A DNA stretch of 64,000 nt from CBDFKF01 sp965248765 (GCA_965248765.1 CBDFKF010000004.1:930001-994000); one strand, 5' to 3'. Counted from the first letter of the stretch, positions 1 to 8,902 are shown. The notes: generated by a model from the letters alone, not told the origin. Program-made: numbers and translations.

Positions 1-1
1 C

Positions 2-1405
2 TTGACCGATCTCGTGCCAGCCATCCTCGAGGCGATGGCGAAGACTCTCAATCCCGACGGCGCGTTCCTTCGCTTCGACGAGTTCCTGGCGCGCTTGCCC
101 GCCGGCGTGCCGTTATTCTCGTTGTTCCGCGCGCATCCGGGACTGCTCGATCTAGTCGCTGAGATCATGGGCAGCGCGCCGCGCCTCGCCGAGTACCTGA
201 GTCACGACCCGGCCCTGTTGGATGGCGTGCTGGGCACCGACATTGCCGCCCCTTTGGCGCCGCTGGGCGAGCGGACCTCCGACCTCGAACAGCGTCTAGA
301 CCTGGCGCGCGACTACCAGGACGTCCTCGATCTCACGCGACGCTGGGCGCACGAGCAGCGCTTCCAAGTTGGCGTTCGCATGTTGCTGCGCCGTTATACC
401 GCGGTGGAAGCGGGGCCGGCGCTGGCCAACATCGCTGAAGCGGTTCTTGGCGCCCTGCTCCCCCGCGTCGAAGCTGAGTTCGCTGAGCGCCACGGTCGTA
501 TTCCCCAAGCCGCTTTGGCCATCATCGCGATGGGCAAGCTGGGTGCTCGGGAGATGACGGAAGGCTCCGACCTCGATCTCATATTCCTTTATGACAATCC
601 GGCCGAGGCAACGGCCTCGGACGGCCCCCAGCCGTTGGCGCCAAGCCAGTTCTTCGCCCGCTTGAGCCAACGCTATATCAACGCCCTCACCGCCCTGACC
701 GCGGAAGGCGGCCTTTACGAGATCGACATGCGGTTGCGTCCTTCTGGCAGCGCGGGACCGATCGCCGCTCTGATCGACGGCTTCGCTGCCTATCAGTGCG
801 GCTCGGCATGGACCTGGGAGCACCTCGCCCTTACCCGCGCCCGTGTAATCGCTGCTCCGCCAGTCGTGCGAGACAAGATCGAAACAATTCTGCGGGAGGC
901 GCTCGTCACGTCGCGAGATCCGGATACCCTGTTGGCCGACGTCCACGACATGCGCGAGCGGATGACGCGCGAGCATCGGAGCGACGATCCTTGGGACATC
1001 AAGCATGCGCGGGGCGGACTCGTCGACCTAGAATTCCTCTGCGAGTATCTGCAGCTGCGCCACGCCGCCGAGCATCCCAGCGTGCTCAGCCAAGATACCG
1101 ATGAGGCGTTGCAGCGGCTCGGTGCAGCTGGCGTTCTCCCTGCGAGGACCGTCGGCGAGCTGGCGACTGCGGCCGGCATTCTCCGTAATGCCCACGGCCT
1201 TCTCAGGCTCTGCCTCTCGGCGCCAATCAGCGAATCGGGAGTCCCGGACGGCCTCACCGCCCTGCTCACCCGGGCTGTCGGCGGCGCCGATGCAGCCGCG
1301 CTGCAGCCAACGCTCCTCGAAGCCGAAGCCGGAATCCGGAACCACTACGAGCACCTGGTGGCGGCGCCTGCAATCGCCCTGCGCCGCACCGAGGCTCAAG
1401 CCTGA
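2..1405 (+). CDS. glnE: GlnE, glutamine synthetase adenylyltransferase/phosphorylase, C-terminal half (partial)
   Basis: This enzyme adenylylates and deadenylylates glutamine synthetase in response to nitrogen status, in the cytoplasm. Only 467 codons are present and the frame is open to the window edge, so the 5' half is missing; GlnE proteins are usually about 950-1000 residues. The visible part corresponds to the linker and the C-terminal adenylyltransferase nucleotidyltransferase domain. The nucleotidyltransferase signature GSDLDLIFLYD lies near residue 190, followed by the MRLRPSGSAGP segment typical of the family. The first codon shown is not a real start. The M23 peptidase gene follows about 100 bases downstream on the same strand. 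Confidence 0.93.
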   Translation: MTDLVPAILEAMAKTLNPDGAFLRFDEFLARLPAGVPLFSLFRAHPGLLDLVAEIMGSAPRLAEYLSHDPALLDGVLGTDIAAPLAPLGERTSDLEQRLDLARDYQDVLDLTRRWAHEQRFQVGVRMLLRRYTAVEAGPALANIAEAVLGALLPRVEAEFAERHGRIPQAALAIIAMGKLGAREMTEGSDLDLIFLYDNPAEATASDGPQPLAPSQFFARLSQRYINALTALTAEGGLYEIDMRLRPSGSAGPIAALIDGFAAYQCGSAWTWEHLALTRARVIAAPPVVRDKIETILREALVTSRDPDTLLADVHDMRERMTREHRSDDPWDIKHARGGLVDLEFLCEYLQLRHAAEHPSVLSQDTDEALQRLGAAGVLPARTVGELATAAGILRNAHGLLRLCLSAPISESGVPDGLTALLTRAVGGADAAALQPTLLEAEAGIRNHYEHLVAAPAIALRRTEAQA

Positions 1406-1504
1406 CCGCAGTGCATCAAGCGCCCTGATACACAACCCCCGTGAGGTTGCAATACCAGAGCGGAGACGGTATGTCCCAAGCGGGGACGGACGGCCCGACG
1501 GGAC

Positions 1505-2959
1505 ATGCTGAGAACGACTTTGAAGGGCTCGGGAGAGTGGCTTAGCCGGCTCTTCCCAGAGCGACAGCTGATCTACCGCAGCCGCGGGCGCGTCCGCTAT
1601 GCGATCTTCTCAAGGCACGTGCAGATTGGCCTCAGCGCCGGCATCTGTGTCGCGATTATCTGGGCGCTCTTCGCATCCGCCATCCTGTTCGTTCACCGCG
1701 ATGTCATCGCCGAGCGCGAGCGGGAGCTCGCGGCGGTCCAGCACCACAACGTCGAACTCGCGCAGCAATTAGAGACCACACAAGACCGCTTTCGCGACGC
1801 GGCCGGCGCGCTTGAAATACGCCATCGTCAGCTTGTCGCGTTGGTCGAAGAGCGCGCAAGCCTCGGCCGCGGCCTCAGTTCGGTGAGCGACCGGCTACGG
1901 TCGGTCGTGGGTGAACGCGACGCCGCACGGACCAAAACCGTGATCCTGCACGAGCGCGTTGCAGCACTCGCGGGGAACGTGGACAGCATCTCCACTGCTA
2001 GGCGTGAAACCGCAGCGGCGCTCACGACTGCACGAGCGCGGCTCCGTGCAGTGGCGGACGAACGCGATGCCGCACGCGCGGAACTAACGGCTCATCGCAG
2101 CCGTGTGCAACGGCTCGAGATTCACCTCGGCGACCTCTCTGATGAATACCAGGCGGCGGTGGCTGCGCTGACGGATGCGCGAGCCGCATTGGCAACAGCG
2201 AGCCAAGAGCGCGACGCGGTCTCCCGCGCCCGCGATGAACTGGCAGAGCGCGCAGGTGAGCTTGAGGCGCGGCTGGCAGCGCTCAAGGATATGCAGCGTG
2301 GGCTCATTGCTCGTATTCAAGCGCACACCAACTCCTCTGTCGGAGCATTGGAATCGATGCTGTCGCAGACAGGGCTCGATATCGACGCGCTCGTTGCCTT
2401 TGATGACGGTGGTCGCGGCGGTCCACTACTCGATATCGACAAGCTGGCTACGGCGGGAGCGCCGGATGATAGCCGGTTCGCTGCCACGGTCGTGCGTCTG
2501 GAACACAGCCTCGCCCGCTGGCAAGATCTCCGGTATGTCGCCGACCGCCTGCCACTTGCAGAGCCAGCGGAGCGCTACTGGGTTTCGAGTGGCTTTGGTA
2601 AGCGGCGCGACCCGTTCACCAAACACTGGGCGATGCATAGCGGGCTTGATCTTTCCGGTCCTTACAAGTCGGCTATCGGCGCGGCCGCGCCGGGCGTCGT
2701 CGTCGTCGCCGGCCGCAGCGGCCCCTATGGCCGGCTCGTGGAGATCGACCACGGTCTCGGGATCGCCACTCGGTATGCTCATCTCCACAGCATTTTGGTC
2801 GAGCGCGGCCGGACCGTGGACCGTGGAGAACGTATCGGTCTAATGGGCTCAAGCGGCCGATCGACCGGGCCACATCTACATTACGAAGTGCGCGTCAACG
2901 GCCGACACCACGATCCAGCGAAATTTCTCAAGGCAGGTCAACATGTTCTCCAAGACTGA
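1505..2959 (+). CDS. Membrane-anchored M23 family metallopeptidase with long coiled coil
   Basis: Predicted periplasmic peptidoglycan endopeptidase (LytM/M23 fold) anchored in the inner membrane. A single transmembrane helix spans about residues 39-63, and a long Arg/Glu/Ala-rich coiled coil runs from about 68 to 270. The C-terminal M23 domain carries the zinc-site motifs HxxxD (His378, Asp382) and HLH (457-459), so the active site appears intact. The gene's last 17 bases overlap the bactofilin gene. M23-bactofilin pairs are a recurring alphaproteobacterial arrangement in which the bactofilin scaffold localises the hydrolase for cell shape. The ribosome-binding site before the ATG is weak, so the exact start is less certain than the identity. 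Confidence 0.9.
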   Translation: MLRTTLKGSGEWLSRLFPERQLIYRSRGRVRYAIFSRHVQIGLSAGICVAIIWALFASAILFVHRDVIAERERELAAVQHHNVELAQQLETTQDRFRDAAGALEIRHRQLVALVEERASLGRGLSSVSDRLRSVVGERDAARTKTVILHERVAALAGNVDSISTARRETAAALTTARARLRAVADERDAARAELTAHRSRVQRLEIHLGDLSDEYQAAVAALTDARAALATASQERDAVSRARDELAERAGELEARLAALKDMQRGLIARIQAHTNSSVGALESMLSQTGLDIDALVAFDDGGRGGPLLDIDKLATAGAPDDSRFAATVVRLEHSLARWQDLRYVADRLPLAEPAERYWVSSGFGKRRDPFTKHWAMHSGLDLSGPYKSAIGAAAPGVVVVAGRSGPYGRLVEIDHGLGIATRYAHLHSILVERGRTVDRGERIGLMGSSGRSTGPHLHYEVRVNGRHHDPAKFLKAGQHVLQD

Positions 2960-3425
2960 TCGCAAGGACGAGAGAGACGGAAACGAGCCGCGGCGCGGGG
3001 AGCGCAGCGCGCCATCCATCATTAGCGCCAACCTGCAGCTCGTCGGCAACCTCATGACTGATGGCGAGATGCAAATCGACGGCACGGTCGAAGGCAATGT
3101 CACGGGCCGCTCGGTCGCGGTTGGCGAGCACGCCAAGATCTCGGGCGAGATAAACGCCGATGACCTGGTGGTTCACGGCGCCATCAGCGGCAGCGTCCGC
3201 GCCCGCCGGGTGCAGCTCAGTCGTTCGGCCAGGGTGATTGGTGACATCGCCCACGAAACGCTCTCGATCGAGGCTGGCGCGTTCGTGGAGGGTCATCTCA
3301 AACGGCTTGACGTCGCCGAGACCGAGAGCACCACGGACACCCAACCCCAAAGCATCGAGCGGCAGGCCAAGACGAAAAAGATCAGTCTCATCACCGACAA
3401 GTCGGTCGATGAGCGCGCCGTATAG
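2943..3425 (+). CDS. Bactofilin (polymer-forming cytoskeletal protein)
   Basis: A 160-residue bactofilin: a short charged N-terminal tail, a central right-handed beta-helix core at about residues 24-120 with regularly spaced Gly/Val/Ile (for example MQIDGTVEGNVTGRSVAVGE), and a charged C-terminal tail. Bactofilins polymerise without nucleotide at the inner face of the membrane and recruit cell-wall enzymes. The start ATG lies inside the 3' end of the upstream M23 peptidase gene, a 17-base overlap that suggests translational coupling. Its end faces the convergent bamB gene with only a few bases between. Confidence 0.92.
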   Translation: MFSKTDRKDERDGNEPRRGERSAPSIISANLQLVGNLMTDGEMQIDGTVEGNVTGRSVAVGEHAKISGEINADDLVVHGAISGSVRARRVQLSRSARVIGDIAHETLSIEAGAFVEGHLKRLDVAETESTTDTQPQSIERQAKTKKISLITDKSVDERAV

Positions 3426-3432
3426 AGCGGCC

Positions 3433-4767
3433 TCAGCGCAGGGCCACTACCTCGGCCTGATCTGTCAGAAAGTAGAGCATCTCGTTGGCCACGATCGGCG
3501 GGGCCGCGACAGCATCTGGAAGTTTTAGCCACCCGAGCACTCGGCCCGAATAAGGGGAGATCGAGACCACTACTCCCGCGCTTGAGGCGAGCAACAACCG
3601 ATCGCTCGCGAGCACGGGGCCGGACCACTGAATCGGCTCCTCTTTGGCTTCCTCGTCCGAATAACGCTTCAACTGCCTGACCCAGCGGATACGTCCGTCC
3701 TCGCGCGATAGGCACAGCAGGGTGTTATCCGATGTCACCACATAAAGGAAATCGCCGGCCACCCATGGCGTTTGAACGCCGCCGATCGTCTGGTCCCATA
3801 TCTGACTACCCGTTGTGAGATCGAGCGCGGCCATACGGCCGCTGTGGCTGACGACGAAAACACGACCGCGGTCGATCACCGGCTCGCCATTAATGTCGCT
3901 CAAGCTCGCGAGGGTGCCGGTCGAGGCGCGGCGTGTGCCCAGGTTGTCGACCCAGGCGACGCGGCCGTTTTCGACCCTGAGCGCGAACACCTCGCCGGAA
4001 GAGAACGGCGCCACGACCAAGTCGCCCTCGACCGCTGGGCTTGCTGCTCCCAGGAGGGCAGCCGCCTCGACGATACCGACATGCGCCCACAGCAGGCGAC
4101 CATCGTCGGCTGCGAGAGCATGCAGCTGGTTGTCGAAGCTGATGACGAATACCCTCCCGCCGGCGACGGTCGGCGGCGCACGCACAGGTGCGCTCACGCT
4201 CACGCGCCACGCTACTCGGCCCGTTTCCGGCTCGATCGCCACTACCTCGCCGTAGCCGGTGCTGGCAAACAGGCGCCCCTGGCTATACGCAACGCCACCA
4301 CCGATCGTTCCCTCGTCTTCCTCCTCCGGCGTCAGGTCTATCCGCCAGATCAGCTCCCCCGTTGCGGCCTCGAAGGCCGCGATCCGGGCCTCGGCGTCGT
4401 AAACAAACAAACTATTGCCAGCCACCACTGGCGCCGTCGTCAGCCGTTGCTCGCTGTCGGATCCCGCGCCGACGCGCCGTCGCCAGACCTCGGCAAGCGT
4501 ACCGCCGAGCATCAGATGGTGCATGGCATGGTTGGGATAGCCGCCGTGCTGGGGCCACGATTCGTTGCGGTACGGCCGGGGCAGGCGCACCTGCAGATCC
4601 TGTATGCGGGGGTCCGGCTCGAGTCGTTGCTGCAGCGACAGGATGGAGATTCGTTCGCCGGGCAGCGGCGGCTGCTCCGGCTCGCCGAGCCACGGCACCG
4701 ACTCACAGGCCGGAAGCGCGAACGCCAGAACCACCCACGTTGCACGCCACCACTTACGAGACGCCAT
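3433..4767 (-). CDS. bamB: BamB-like outer membrane assembly lipoprotein (PQQ-type beta-propeller)
   Basis: Outer-membrane-anchored lipoprotein of the BAM complex that assists beta-barrel insertion. The N terminus is a type II signal peptide with lipobox LPAC (Cys21 from the ATG). The rest is an eight-bladed-type propeller made of PQQ-like repeats with recurring W/G-rich strands such as LIWRIDLTP, VAWRVSVSA and IRWVRQLKR. The length (about 444 residues) fits alphaproteobacterial BamB. A GTG one codon upstream (4770) could also start it. The YfgM-like TPR gene lies directly upstream on the same strand. The usual next gene, der, is absent; the bactofilin gene faces it instead. Confidence 0.9.
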   Translation of the reverse strand: MASRKWWRATWVVLAFALPACESVPWLGEPEQPPLPGERISILSLQQRLEPDPRIQDLQVRLPRPYRNESWPQHGGYPNHAMHHLMLGGTLAEVWRRRVGAGSDSEQRLTTAPVVAGNSLFVYDAEARIAAFEAATGELIWRIDLTPEEEDEGTIGGGVAYSQGRLFASTGYGEVVAIEPETGRVAWRVSVSAPVRAPPTVAGGRVFVISFDNQLHALAADDGRLLWAHVGIVEAAALLGAASPAVEGDLVVAPFSSGEVFALRVENGRVAWVDNLGTRRASTGTLASLSDINGEPVIDRGRVFVVSHSGRMAALDLTTGSQIWDQTIGGVQTPWVAGDFLYVVTSDNTLLCLSREDGRIRWVRQLKRYSDEEAKEEPIQWSGPVLASDRLLLASSAGVVVSISPYSGRVLGWLKLPDAVAAPPIVANEMLYFLTDQAEVVALR

Positions 4768-4834
4768 CACCTATGCCTACCGTCTGATCCGGCGGAGGCG
4801 GAGTGAGAGCGAATTCTGAGGCTGAGTCAGCGCG

Positions 4835-5488
4835 CTACTCCACTGTACCGAGCGCCGCCACAAGCTCCACGGCGCGTGATCGCACGTCCGGGGGCGCATC
4901 GACATCCCCCACGAGCGCGGCCAACGCCTCGCGAGCCGCTGCGTGCTCTCCCGCGTTAAGCATGAGAATGGCAGCGAGCTCGCGTGCCGAGAAACGCCAC
5001 GGATTGGTCTCTCCGGTGAGCGGCTGCAGCCGTGCCTCGATATCAGCGCGGTCCGCACCCGAATCCATCAGATGTAGAGCGGCGAGCAGGCTCGCGAGGT
5101 CGCGGAAACTCGTCTCGATGGCACCGTCCGCGGCCATCGCATCGTAGACGGCGATGGCATTACGCTGCTCGCCCCCAGCGACCAAGGCGGCTGCCTCCTC
5201 AAAACGAGCCAGTACGGCATAGCCGCCGCCGGCATCGGCGCCGAGGTCCGCAAAGGCCAAGGCGGCCTCGGCATGGCGGCCCTCTTCAGCCAATGCCCGC
5301 GCTGTGGCGAATCGCTCACCCTCGGCCTCGCGCTCGGATCGCTGATACTCACGCCAGCCGGTCACGCCGGCCACGACAAGGACGAAGCAGACCGCAAGCG
5401 CAACAGCGTAGCGCCCATAGTTTTGCCACAGCTTGAGGTACCGTTCCTTGCGGACGTCCTCGTCGACTTCGCGAAACAGGTCTGCCAC
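4835..5488 (-). CDS. YfgM-like TPR membrane protein
   Basis: A 217-residue protein with a short cytoplasmic N terminus, one transmembrane helix at about residues 29-46 (VALAVCFVLVVAGVTGW region) and Ala-rich helical TPR-like repeats to the end. This is the layout of the YfgM/TPR_21 family, whose E. coli member associates with the Sec translocon and periplasmic chaperones. Its position immediately upstream of bamB on the same strand matches the conserved yfgM-bamB order and supports the call. No catalytic motif is expected or seen. Confidence 0.82.
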   Translation of the reverse strand: MADLFREVDEDVRKERYLKLWQNYGRYAVALAVCFVLVVAGVTGWREYQRSEREAEGERFATARALAEEGRHAEAALAFADLGADAGGGYAVLARFEEAAALVAGGEQRNAIAVYDAMAADGAIETSFRDLASLLAALHLMDSGADRADIEARLQPLTGETNPWRFSARELAAILMLNAGEHAAAREALAALVGDVDAPPDVRSRAVELVAALGTVE

Positions 5489-5572
5489 ATGCCGTTCCGA
5501 TATTCACCGGCCTGACCGGAAAGATAATCAGCGCCCCGAGCCGACGCAAACCGGCCTTCGGTCGACAGAAAA

Positions 5573-5594
5573 GGCGCCCCAAGTGTGGGGCGCC
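5573..5594 (-). terminator. Rho-independent terminator of the YHS-domain gene
   Basis: Perfect 8-bp stem GGCGCCCC / GGGGCGCC with a 6-base loop. Read on the minus strand it is followed by TTTT. It lies about 70 bases beyond the stop codon of the minus-strand YHS gene and upstream of the YfgM-like gene. Confidence 0.8.
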
Positions 5595-5662
5595 GAAAGT
5601 CGTAGTGATGGCCGGGAGGATAGCTCTGCGGGGACCCGCGGGCCGGCCGCTCGCACCGACGT

Positions 5663-6115
5663 CTACGGATTGAGGTTCGGCCAGTTGGCATCCCCCTTGC
5701 CGATGTTGCCGGGGACGTCCATCAGCCACAACTCTTGGGCGCGCGGTGTCACGTTCACGTACAGTTTTTCGTCGTGGATGTACCAATGGTGCGGGTTGCC
5801 CGGAACCAATTGGTTCACCGAGGCGCCAAAGGCGCAGTGACCATCGTACTGCGGCGCGAAGGCATTGGGATCGGCGAAGAAGCGGTCGCGGTTCTCGACT
5901 GACGCGAACTGCCATATGGCGTCGTTCCAGACATGGGTGATATCAGCATCGCCAACGGCCGGGCCGCCGAGGGTGAAGTATGCGACCGGGTCGTAGCCGC
6001 TCAGTGCGAGCCCGTCATCGACGAATTGCTTGCCGGCCCAGGCCGACGAGATCGCAAGCAGGCCGATCATGGCCGGCACCATCGTAAGGTCTCGGAAAAA
6101 GCGCAGTGGTGTCAT
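5663..6115 (-). CDS. Secreted YHS-domain protein
   Basis: A 150-residue protein with an N-terminal signal peptide (cleavage probably after SSAWA) and a YHS domain with the family pattern ALSGYDPVAYF, a conserved W in the middle, and FAPQYDGHCAFG. YHS domains of this kind occur in exported proteins thought to bind metals, possibly copper; the single Cys and His of GHC would be the candidate ligands. The start at 6115 is chosen because GGAGAA stands just upstream and the signal peptide then begins with a basic residue; a longer frame to 6160 is less likely. It is monocistronic, with its own terminator. The metal role is inferred from the family only. Confidence 0.85.
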   Translation of the reverse strand: MTPLRFFRDLTMVPAMIGLLAISSAWAGKQFVDDGLALSGYDPVAYFTLGGPAVGDADITHVWNDAIWQFASVENRDRFFADPNAFAPQYDGHCAFGASVNQLVPGNPHHWYIHDEKLYVNVTPRAQELWLMDVPGNIGKGDANWPNLNP

Positions 6116-6754
6116 TTTCAATTCTCCGTTGTCGCAAGCGGACCATCTCTCTCGCAACAAAGATGCCTATGCCAGCGGCGTGACGGAAATATCGATTGGC
6201 TCCAATTCTGATAGCCAGCGGCTATCGCCGCCGGAAGGCCTCAAATCTGTAGGTCGTAGATCGCCCCTTGCGCCCCGGCCCGGCCCGATTGTAGCGCAAG
6301 AGAATAGGCCCCGAGGCCCCGCCGCGCCTCGGCCGCCTCGAAGATGGCAGTGTCGATTTCGGGTTCTGAGGTATCAGAGACGATGAGCGCGCGCTGGAAC
6401 GGTATCTCTGCGATCGAACGCGCGGGGCGCGCCGGTTCCGGCTCGGACAAATCGGCTTCGCCGGGCCGCTCCACCGGCGGCGAAACCGCCAGAAATGGGC
6501 GCGGCGGAGTGACCGCCAGGAACGAGACATCGCCCATGGCTCAGCGTGTCGAGGACGCGCGAGGGTGACCAACCATGGCCGATAAGTGAGGATGCACGCC
6601 GTGGCATACACGTCAAAATGTGTTCACGAAACGGGGAACGGACCCCGTCGCGCGCAGTAGCGCATCCTCACCGCGAGCCTCAAAGTGTCCGGGCCGTCGC
6701 GCAGCAGAGCCCGCGGCCGCGGCGGCGCTTCAGCTCGGGGAGCAGCGAACGCCG
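6116..6754. other. Gene-poor stretch between YHS gene and LysR gene
   Basis: About 640 bases in which only one doubtful small frame (6241-6537, minus) is visible. The rest holds no recognisable protein, RNA or clear repeat. Overlapping plus-strand frames are arginine- and serine-rich shadow translations. Confidence 0.5.
6241..6537 (-). CDS. Hypothetical small protein (doubtful)
   Basis: A 98-residue frame with a Pro/Glu-rich N-terminal half and a more ordinary C-terminal half ending in GAIYDLQI. I do not recognise it. The composition is more protein-like than the neighbouring shadow frames, but there is no convincing ribosome-binding site before the ATG at 6537, so it may not be expressed. 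Confidence 0.35.
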   Translation of the reverse strand: MGDVSFLAVTPPRPFLAVSPPVERPGEADLSEPEPARPARSIAEIPFQRALIVSDTSEPEIDTAIFEAAEARRGLGAYSLALQSGRAGAQGAIYDLQI

Positions 6755-7627
6755 CTACCAGGCGTGCTGGCGGGCAAGGCGTACGAAGGTACTCACCGTC
6801 GGCGAGAACCGGCGGCCCGCGATCGTCACCAGCCCGACGTCGCGGATGACGTCAGGCTCGGTGACCACGCGCGTCGGCAGGCCGTGCAGTACCGGCAGGT
6901 ACTCCGGCATGAACGCACAGCCCATCCCGGCAAGGATCATGCTCTGGATCCGGTCCTCCCGATGGGTACGATACTTGATGTCGAGCGTGACATCTTGGTC
7001 GGCCAGTAGTTCATCGAGATAGTCGACGTACTCGCAGTCGATGCGGGAGAGATAACTTTCCTGATGCATGTCCTTGATGCGCACGGTCGGCTGCGCTTCG
7101 AACCGGTGGCCCGGCGGGAAGGCAACCACGTATCGCTCCTTATATAGCGGGGTGAAGTCGAATCGCTCCGGCAGCTCTATTGGCGTTGCCAGCATCGCCA
7201 CTTCGAGATCGCCGGTATTCATCTGGTCGATCAGGTTCTGCAGATCCAGCTCGCGTAGCGATAGATCGAGGTTGGGTACTTCCTGGCGCAGCCGTGCCAT
7301 CAGGCTGATCAAACGGGACGGGGCGACGGTGCACAAAAGCCCAAGCTCAAGCGGGGCATGGTCGAGGCGCTGAAAGCCCTGGGCTTGCTCGCGCGCGGTC
7401 TCGCTGGCTTCGTAGATGCGCTCGAGATGAGGACACATCAGGCGGCCGAGCTCAGTGATATGGGTCTGGTTGCGTTCGCGGCGGAACAGCAGCCCACCCA
7501 GCTCGTCCTCGAGCTTTTTGACCGCGCGCGTGAGCGATGGCTGGGACACATGACACGCCGCAGCCGCCCGCGTGAAGTTCAGGTGCTCACAGACCGCGAG
7601 AAAGTAGCGGACCTGGTGCATCTCCAT
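6755..7627 (-). CDS. LysR-family transcriptional regulator
   Basis: A 290-residue LysR-type regulator. The N-terminal winged helix-turn-helix is clear (MEMHQVRYFLAVCEHLNFTR, then AAACHVSQPSLTRAVKKLE), followed by a substrate-binding-like effector domain. The start at 7627 (MEMHQ) is preferred over the upstream ATG at 7657 because family members begin at this point. It is divergent from the bufferin-type operon, with about 100 bases between the starts and a 15-base T-N11-A palindrome in that gap, so it is the obvious candidate regulator of that operon. Its effector is unknown; OxyR-like redox or metal sensing cannot be argued from the sequence. Confidence 0.9.
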   Translation of the reverse strand: MEMHQVRYFLAVCEHLNFTRAAAACHVSQPSLTRAVKKLEDELGGLLFRRERNQTHITELGRLMCPHLERIYEASETAREQAQGFQRLDHAPLELGLLCTVAPSRLISLMARLRQEVPNLDLSLRELDLQNLIDQMNTGDLEVAMLATPIELPERFDFTPLYKERYVVAFPPGHRFEAQPTVRIKDMHQESYLSRIDCEYVDYLDELLADQDVTLDIKYRTHREDRIQSMILAGMGCAFMPEYLPVLHGLPTRVVTEPDVIRDVGLVTIAGRRFSPTVSTFVRLARQHAW

Positions 7628-7655
7628 CGCTCCGATATAGCGGAATCCATGCACC

Positions 7656-7670
7656 ATAGCTACGAGCTAT
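7656..7670. promoter_or_regulatory. Candidate LysR operator
   Basis: Perfect dyad ATAGCT-ACG-AGCTAT, which contains the T-N11-A spacing of LysR boxes. It lies 28 bases upstream of the LysR start and about 53 bases upstream of bufA1, in the divergent promoter region. Confidence 0.55.
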
Positions 7671-7723
7671 AGCGTGATCGCGCTCCGCTTGAGCGCTTGC
7701 CAGAAGAACTAGGAGAACGCGAT

Positions 7724-8023
7724 ATGAACCGGAAATCCCTGACCTCTCTCGGCGTTGCAGCGGCCCTCGCGGGTGCTGTCTCAATCGCTGCGGTCGCCGC
7801 GACCACCAACGTCGTCGAGGCCGCCGACAAGGTGAAGTGCTACGGCATCTCAAAGGCTGGCGAAAACGACTGTGCCAATGCGGCTGGCACGCATTCTTGC
7901 GCGGGGCAGGCCCCAATCGATTTTGACGGCGGCGAGTGGCGGATCACACCGTCCGCCGACATGTGCCTCGCCGACGGCGGCATGCTCGATGCCTTTAACG
8001 GCGTGAACGAGAGCAAGGTCTAG
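7724..8023 (+). CDS. bufA1: Bufferin-type RiPP precursor, DUF2282 (BufA1-like)
   Basis: A 99-residue DUF2282 protein: signal peptide (hydrophobic stretch ending near VEAADK), then a core with four cysteines in the contexts KCYG, NDCAN, HSCAG and DMCLA. In bufferins, the MNIO enzyme with its partner protein converts such cysteines to copper-binding groups, and the mature peptide protects against copper in the periplasm. The start at 7724 is preferred over 7697 because AGGAGA lies just upstream and the signal peptide then begins MNRKS. The following genes encode the MNIO (broken), its BufC partner and DoxX, the standard order. With the MNIO gene damaged, this precursor may stay unmodified unless another MNIO acts in trans. 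Confidence 0.88.
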   Translation: MNRKSLTSLGVAAALAGAVSIAAVAATTNVVEAADKVKCYGISKAGENDCANAAGTHSCAGQAPIDFDGGEWRITPSADMCLADGGMLDAFNGVNESKV

Positions 8024-8055
8024 GTTGCGGCGGGGCATTGCGGGAGGCTGGACCC

Positions 8056-8902
8056 ATGTCCCTGCCCTGCCCCGCAATGGCATCTCCTCTTGGCGGAGGT
8101 CATCGAACGCGCCCCGCCCATCGGCTGGCTTGAGATCCACAGCGAGAACTACCTCGTCCCAGGCGGCCCGCGGATGGCTGCGCTCGAGACTATCGGCGAG
8201 CACTATCCCTTGAGCTTCCACGGCGTCGGGCTTTCGTTGGGTTCGGCCGATGGCCACGATGGTCGCCACCTCGATCGGCTCAAAGAGTTGATCGACCGCT
8301 TCGCGCCCGTCCTCATCTCCGAGCATCTGTCGTGGGCCGTGAGCGACGGCATCTACCTCAACGACCTACTGCCGTTGCCCTACAACGCCGAGGCCTTGGA
8401 TGTGGTCTGCCGCAACGTAGATCGCGCTCAAGCGCATCTCGGCCGCTCGATCTTGATCGAGAACCCTTCGACCTATCTCGGCTTCGCCGCCTCCGAAATA
8501 GCCGAAGCGGATTTTCTGGCTGCTCTCACGCACCAGACCGGCTGCGGCATACTCCTCGACGTCAACAACCTTCACGTTAGCGCCCACAATTTGGGCCTCG
8601 AAACCGACCGCTATCTGGACTCGATCCCGCCGGCGGCCATAGGTGAGATCCACGTCGCTGGACACGCGAGCGTTCACATCGACGATCGCACCGTACTGAT
8701 CGACGACCACGGTGCCGCTGTCGATGTGGCTGTCTAGCGGTTGTTCGAAGCGGCCATCCGCCGGTTCGGCCCACGGCCGACGCTCATCGAGTGGGATATG
8801 CGGATTCCACCGTTGGACGAGCTTCTGGCCGAAGCGACCAAGGCCGATTCGATCCTCACCCAATACGCCACTGAACTCGGGGGAGGACGCAATGCTGCGT
8901 GA
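8056..8902 (+). pseudogene. bufB1: MNIO (DUF692) enzyme BufB1-like, disrupted by amber codon and 5' frame changes
   Basis: This gene should encode the multinuclear non-haem iron oxidative enzyme that modifies the bufferin precursor. The core reads well from 8090 to 8734 with family motifs (IGWLEIHSENY, SFHGVGLS, SEHLSW, IENPSTY, LLDVNN, EIHVAGH). A TAG at 8735-8737 interrupts it exactly where relatives have VW, and the same frame continues beyond it for 54 codons (RLFEAAIRRF, PTLIEWD) to TGA at 8900-8902. At the 5' end the expected N-terminal motif falls in different frames: ATG at 8056, then ALPRNGI in a second frame, then LAEVIERAPP in a third. A TTG at 8090 could start a shortened protein, but without the N terminus and the last conserved acidic motif. 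The end overlaps bufC by 11 bases as in intact operons. Confidence 0.85.

Noticed and set aside
8735..8737. Amber codon in bufB1 as a site for pyrrolysine or programmed readthrough
   Set aside because: Relatives have an ordinary Trp here and the 5' end is also out of frame, so simple gene decay explains it better; no suppressor tRNA is in the window.
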